Shown: one piece after another, positions 63,631-64,000 of the stretch
How positions within the stretch are numbered: the first letter of the stretch is position 1
Layout of the letters: each line of letters begins with the position of its first letter
From: Pollenia angustigena
Lineage: Eukaryota; Arthropoda; Insecta; Diptera; Polleniidae
NCBI GenBank assembly: GCA_930367215.1
Contig: OV884056.1
Coordinates: forward strand, 124,742,053-124,806,052
Length of the DNA stretch: 64,000 bases
Direction of reading: 5' to 3'
The notes under the pieces: model-generated
The model's input: the letters and a program-made list of their open reading frames with translations, nothing else
Told to the model about the DNA's origin: nothing
The model's database searches: none
Translations under genes and position numbers: made by a program

Positions 63631-63824
63631 ATCATTGTACAATTCTGCTACATATTGTATCCATTCGAAACGTTTGCCGTGTTTTGTTTTTACTAAAAAC
63701 TTCTTAGACAATTTGTTAAACCATAAAGAGTGTCTGATTCCTCACAATTGTAAAGAGCACACACTAAAGAGGTTACTGTGCGATCAAGAAGTGCTAGATT
63801 TGTGTTTTTAGCTACAATTTGCAA
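63631..63824 (-). pseudogene. Coding-like segment, possibly SMG1/nonC-like, frame-damaged
   Basis: After a good acceptor (TTTTACAG) the minus strand reads ALLDRTVTSLVCALYNCEES, then DTLYGLTNCLRSF and a stop; one frame over it continues KTKHGKRFEWIQYVAELYND before another stop. The two halves resemble consecutive parts of one protein separated by a single-base shift. The GKxxxWIxxVAE pattern reminds me of the helical region of the nonsense-mediated-decay kinase SMG1, but this is from memory and tentative. It could be a real gene with an assembly indel, or a pseudogene. Confidence 0.4.
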
Positions 63825-63889
63825 AATACTGTAAAATACAAAAAAAATGACGACTTAATTTTGTTTATAAACAAATTTTCATGATAACA

Positions 63890-64000
63890 TACCTCTGAAT
63901 ATCGTATAACCAACTCTGGCTCCTTATAATGCAACCAAATCAAGTTGACTGCTGTACGTATGCGTTTACACCATTCACTGCAGGTGGAAGAATTAACACG
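63890..64000 (-). pseudogene. Coding-like segment at window edge, upstream part of the same gene
   Basis: The minus strand is open to the window edge and reads SEWCKRIRTAVNLIWLHYKE, PELVIRYSE, then AG|GTATGT, a strong splice donor, about 60 bases before the acceptor of the next segment, a normal short fly intron. However, the phases do not match: joining in phase 0 runs into a stop in the next segment, whose coding-like frame needs phase 2. A possible acceptor, CCACCTGCAG, lies at about 63979-63988. Identity unknown; SMG1-like is a guess. Confidence 0.4.

Overview
This is eukaryotic nuclear DNA. It looks like a large, repeat-rich genome of a higher fly (Diptera, probably a calyptrate or blowfly/house-fly-like species). 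It is AT-rich, has introns, antisense LOA-type LINEs, many inverted-repeat DNA elements and the dispersed fly repeat with (GTCC)n/(TA)n tracts. I cannot name the species.

One host gene is clear: translation initiation factor eIF4B on the + strand. Its first coding exon (8906-8918) sits just below a cluster of DRE-type TATCGATA promoter motifs. A 5.2-kb intron follows, then a large second exon (14135-15256) carrying the RRM. The 3' part of the gene was not found. At the right edge (63.6-64.0 kb, - strand) are two coding-like, frame-damaged segments that may be an SMG1/nonC-like gene or pseudogene.

Layout. 1-8.7 kb: two 1,111-bp direct repeats, each carrying a decayed Atg8/GABARAP copy, plus inverted-repeat elements with TAA/TTA target duplications. 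8.7-15.3 kb: eIF4B; its intron holds a nested hAT element, a strawberry-notch-like fragment, an Hsp70 (HSPA14-like) pseudogene and a fly repeat. 16.1-24.8 kb: an inverted complex of about 9 kb interrupted by LINE A. 25-27.9 kb: tandem copies of a fly repeat. 27.9-49.8 kb: a nested stack. An hAT element bounded by the 8-bp duplication gtatgtac now spans 21 kb and encloses a full-length LOA-like LINE (B), two near-identical truncated LINEs (C, D) and a 175-bp satellite in direct and inverted orientation. 50.96-60.88 kb: a nearly perfect 9.9-kb palindrome of a 469-bp satellite. 61-62.2 kb: an hAT transposase pseudogene interrupted by a mobile single copy of that satellite. 62.2-64 kb: a minisatellite, a small MITE and the coding-like segments.

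The window is therefore mostly transposon archaeology around one housekeeping gene. The strongest unexplained signals are: (1) a 469-bp satellite that occurs both as a giant palindrome and as a dispersed monomer, each flanked by 14-15-bp direct repeats, with a hammerhead-ribozyme-like core in each unit; (2) several host-gene fragments (Atg8, strawberry notch, Hsp70) lodged in repeats; (3) insertions that can be ordered in time from exact target duplications and empty paralogous sites.
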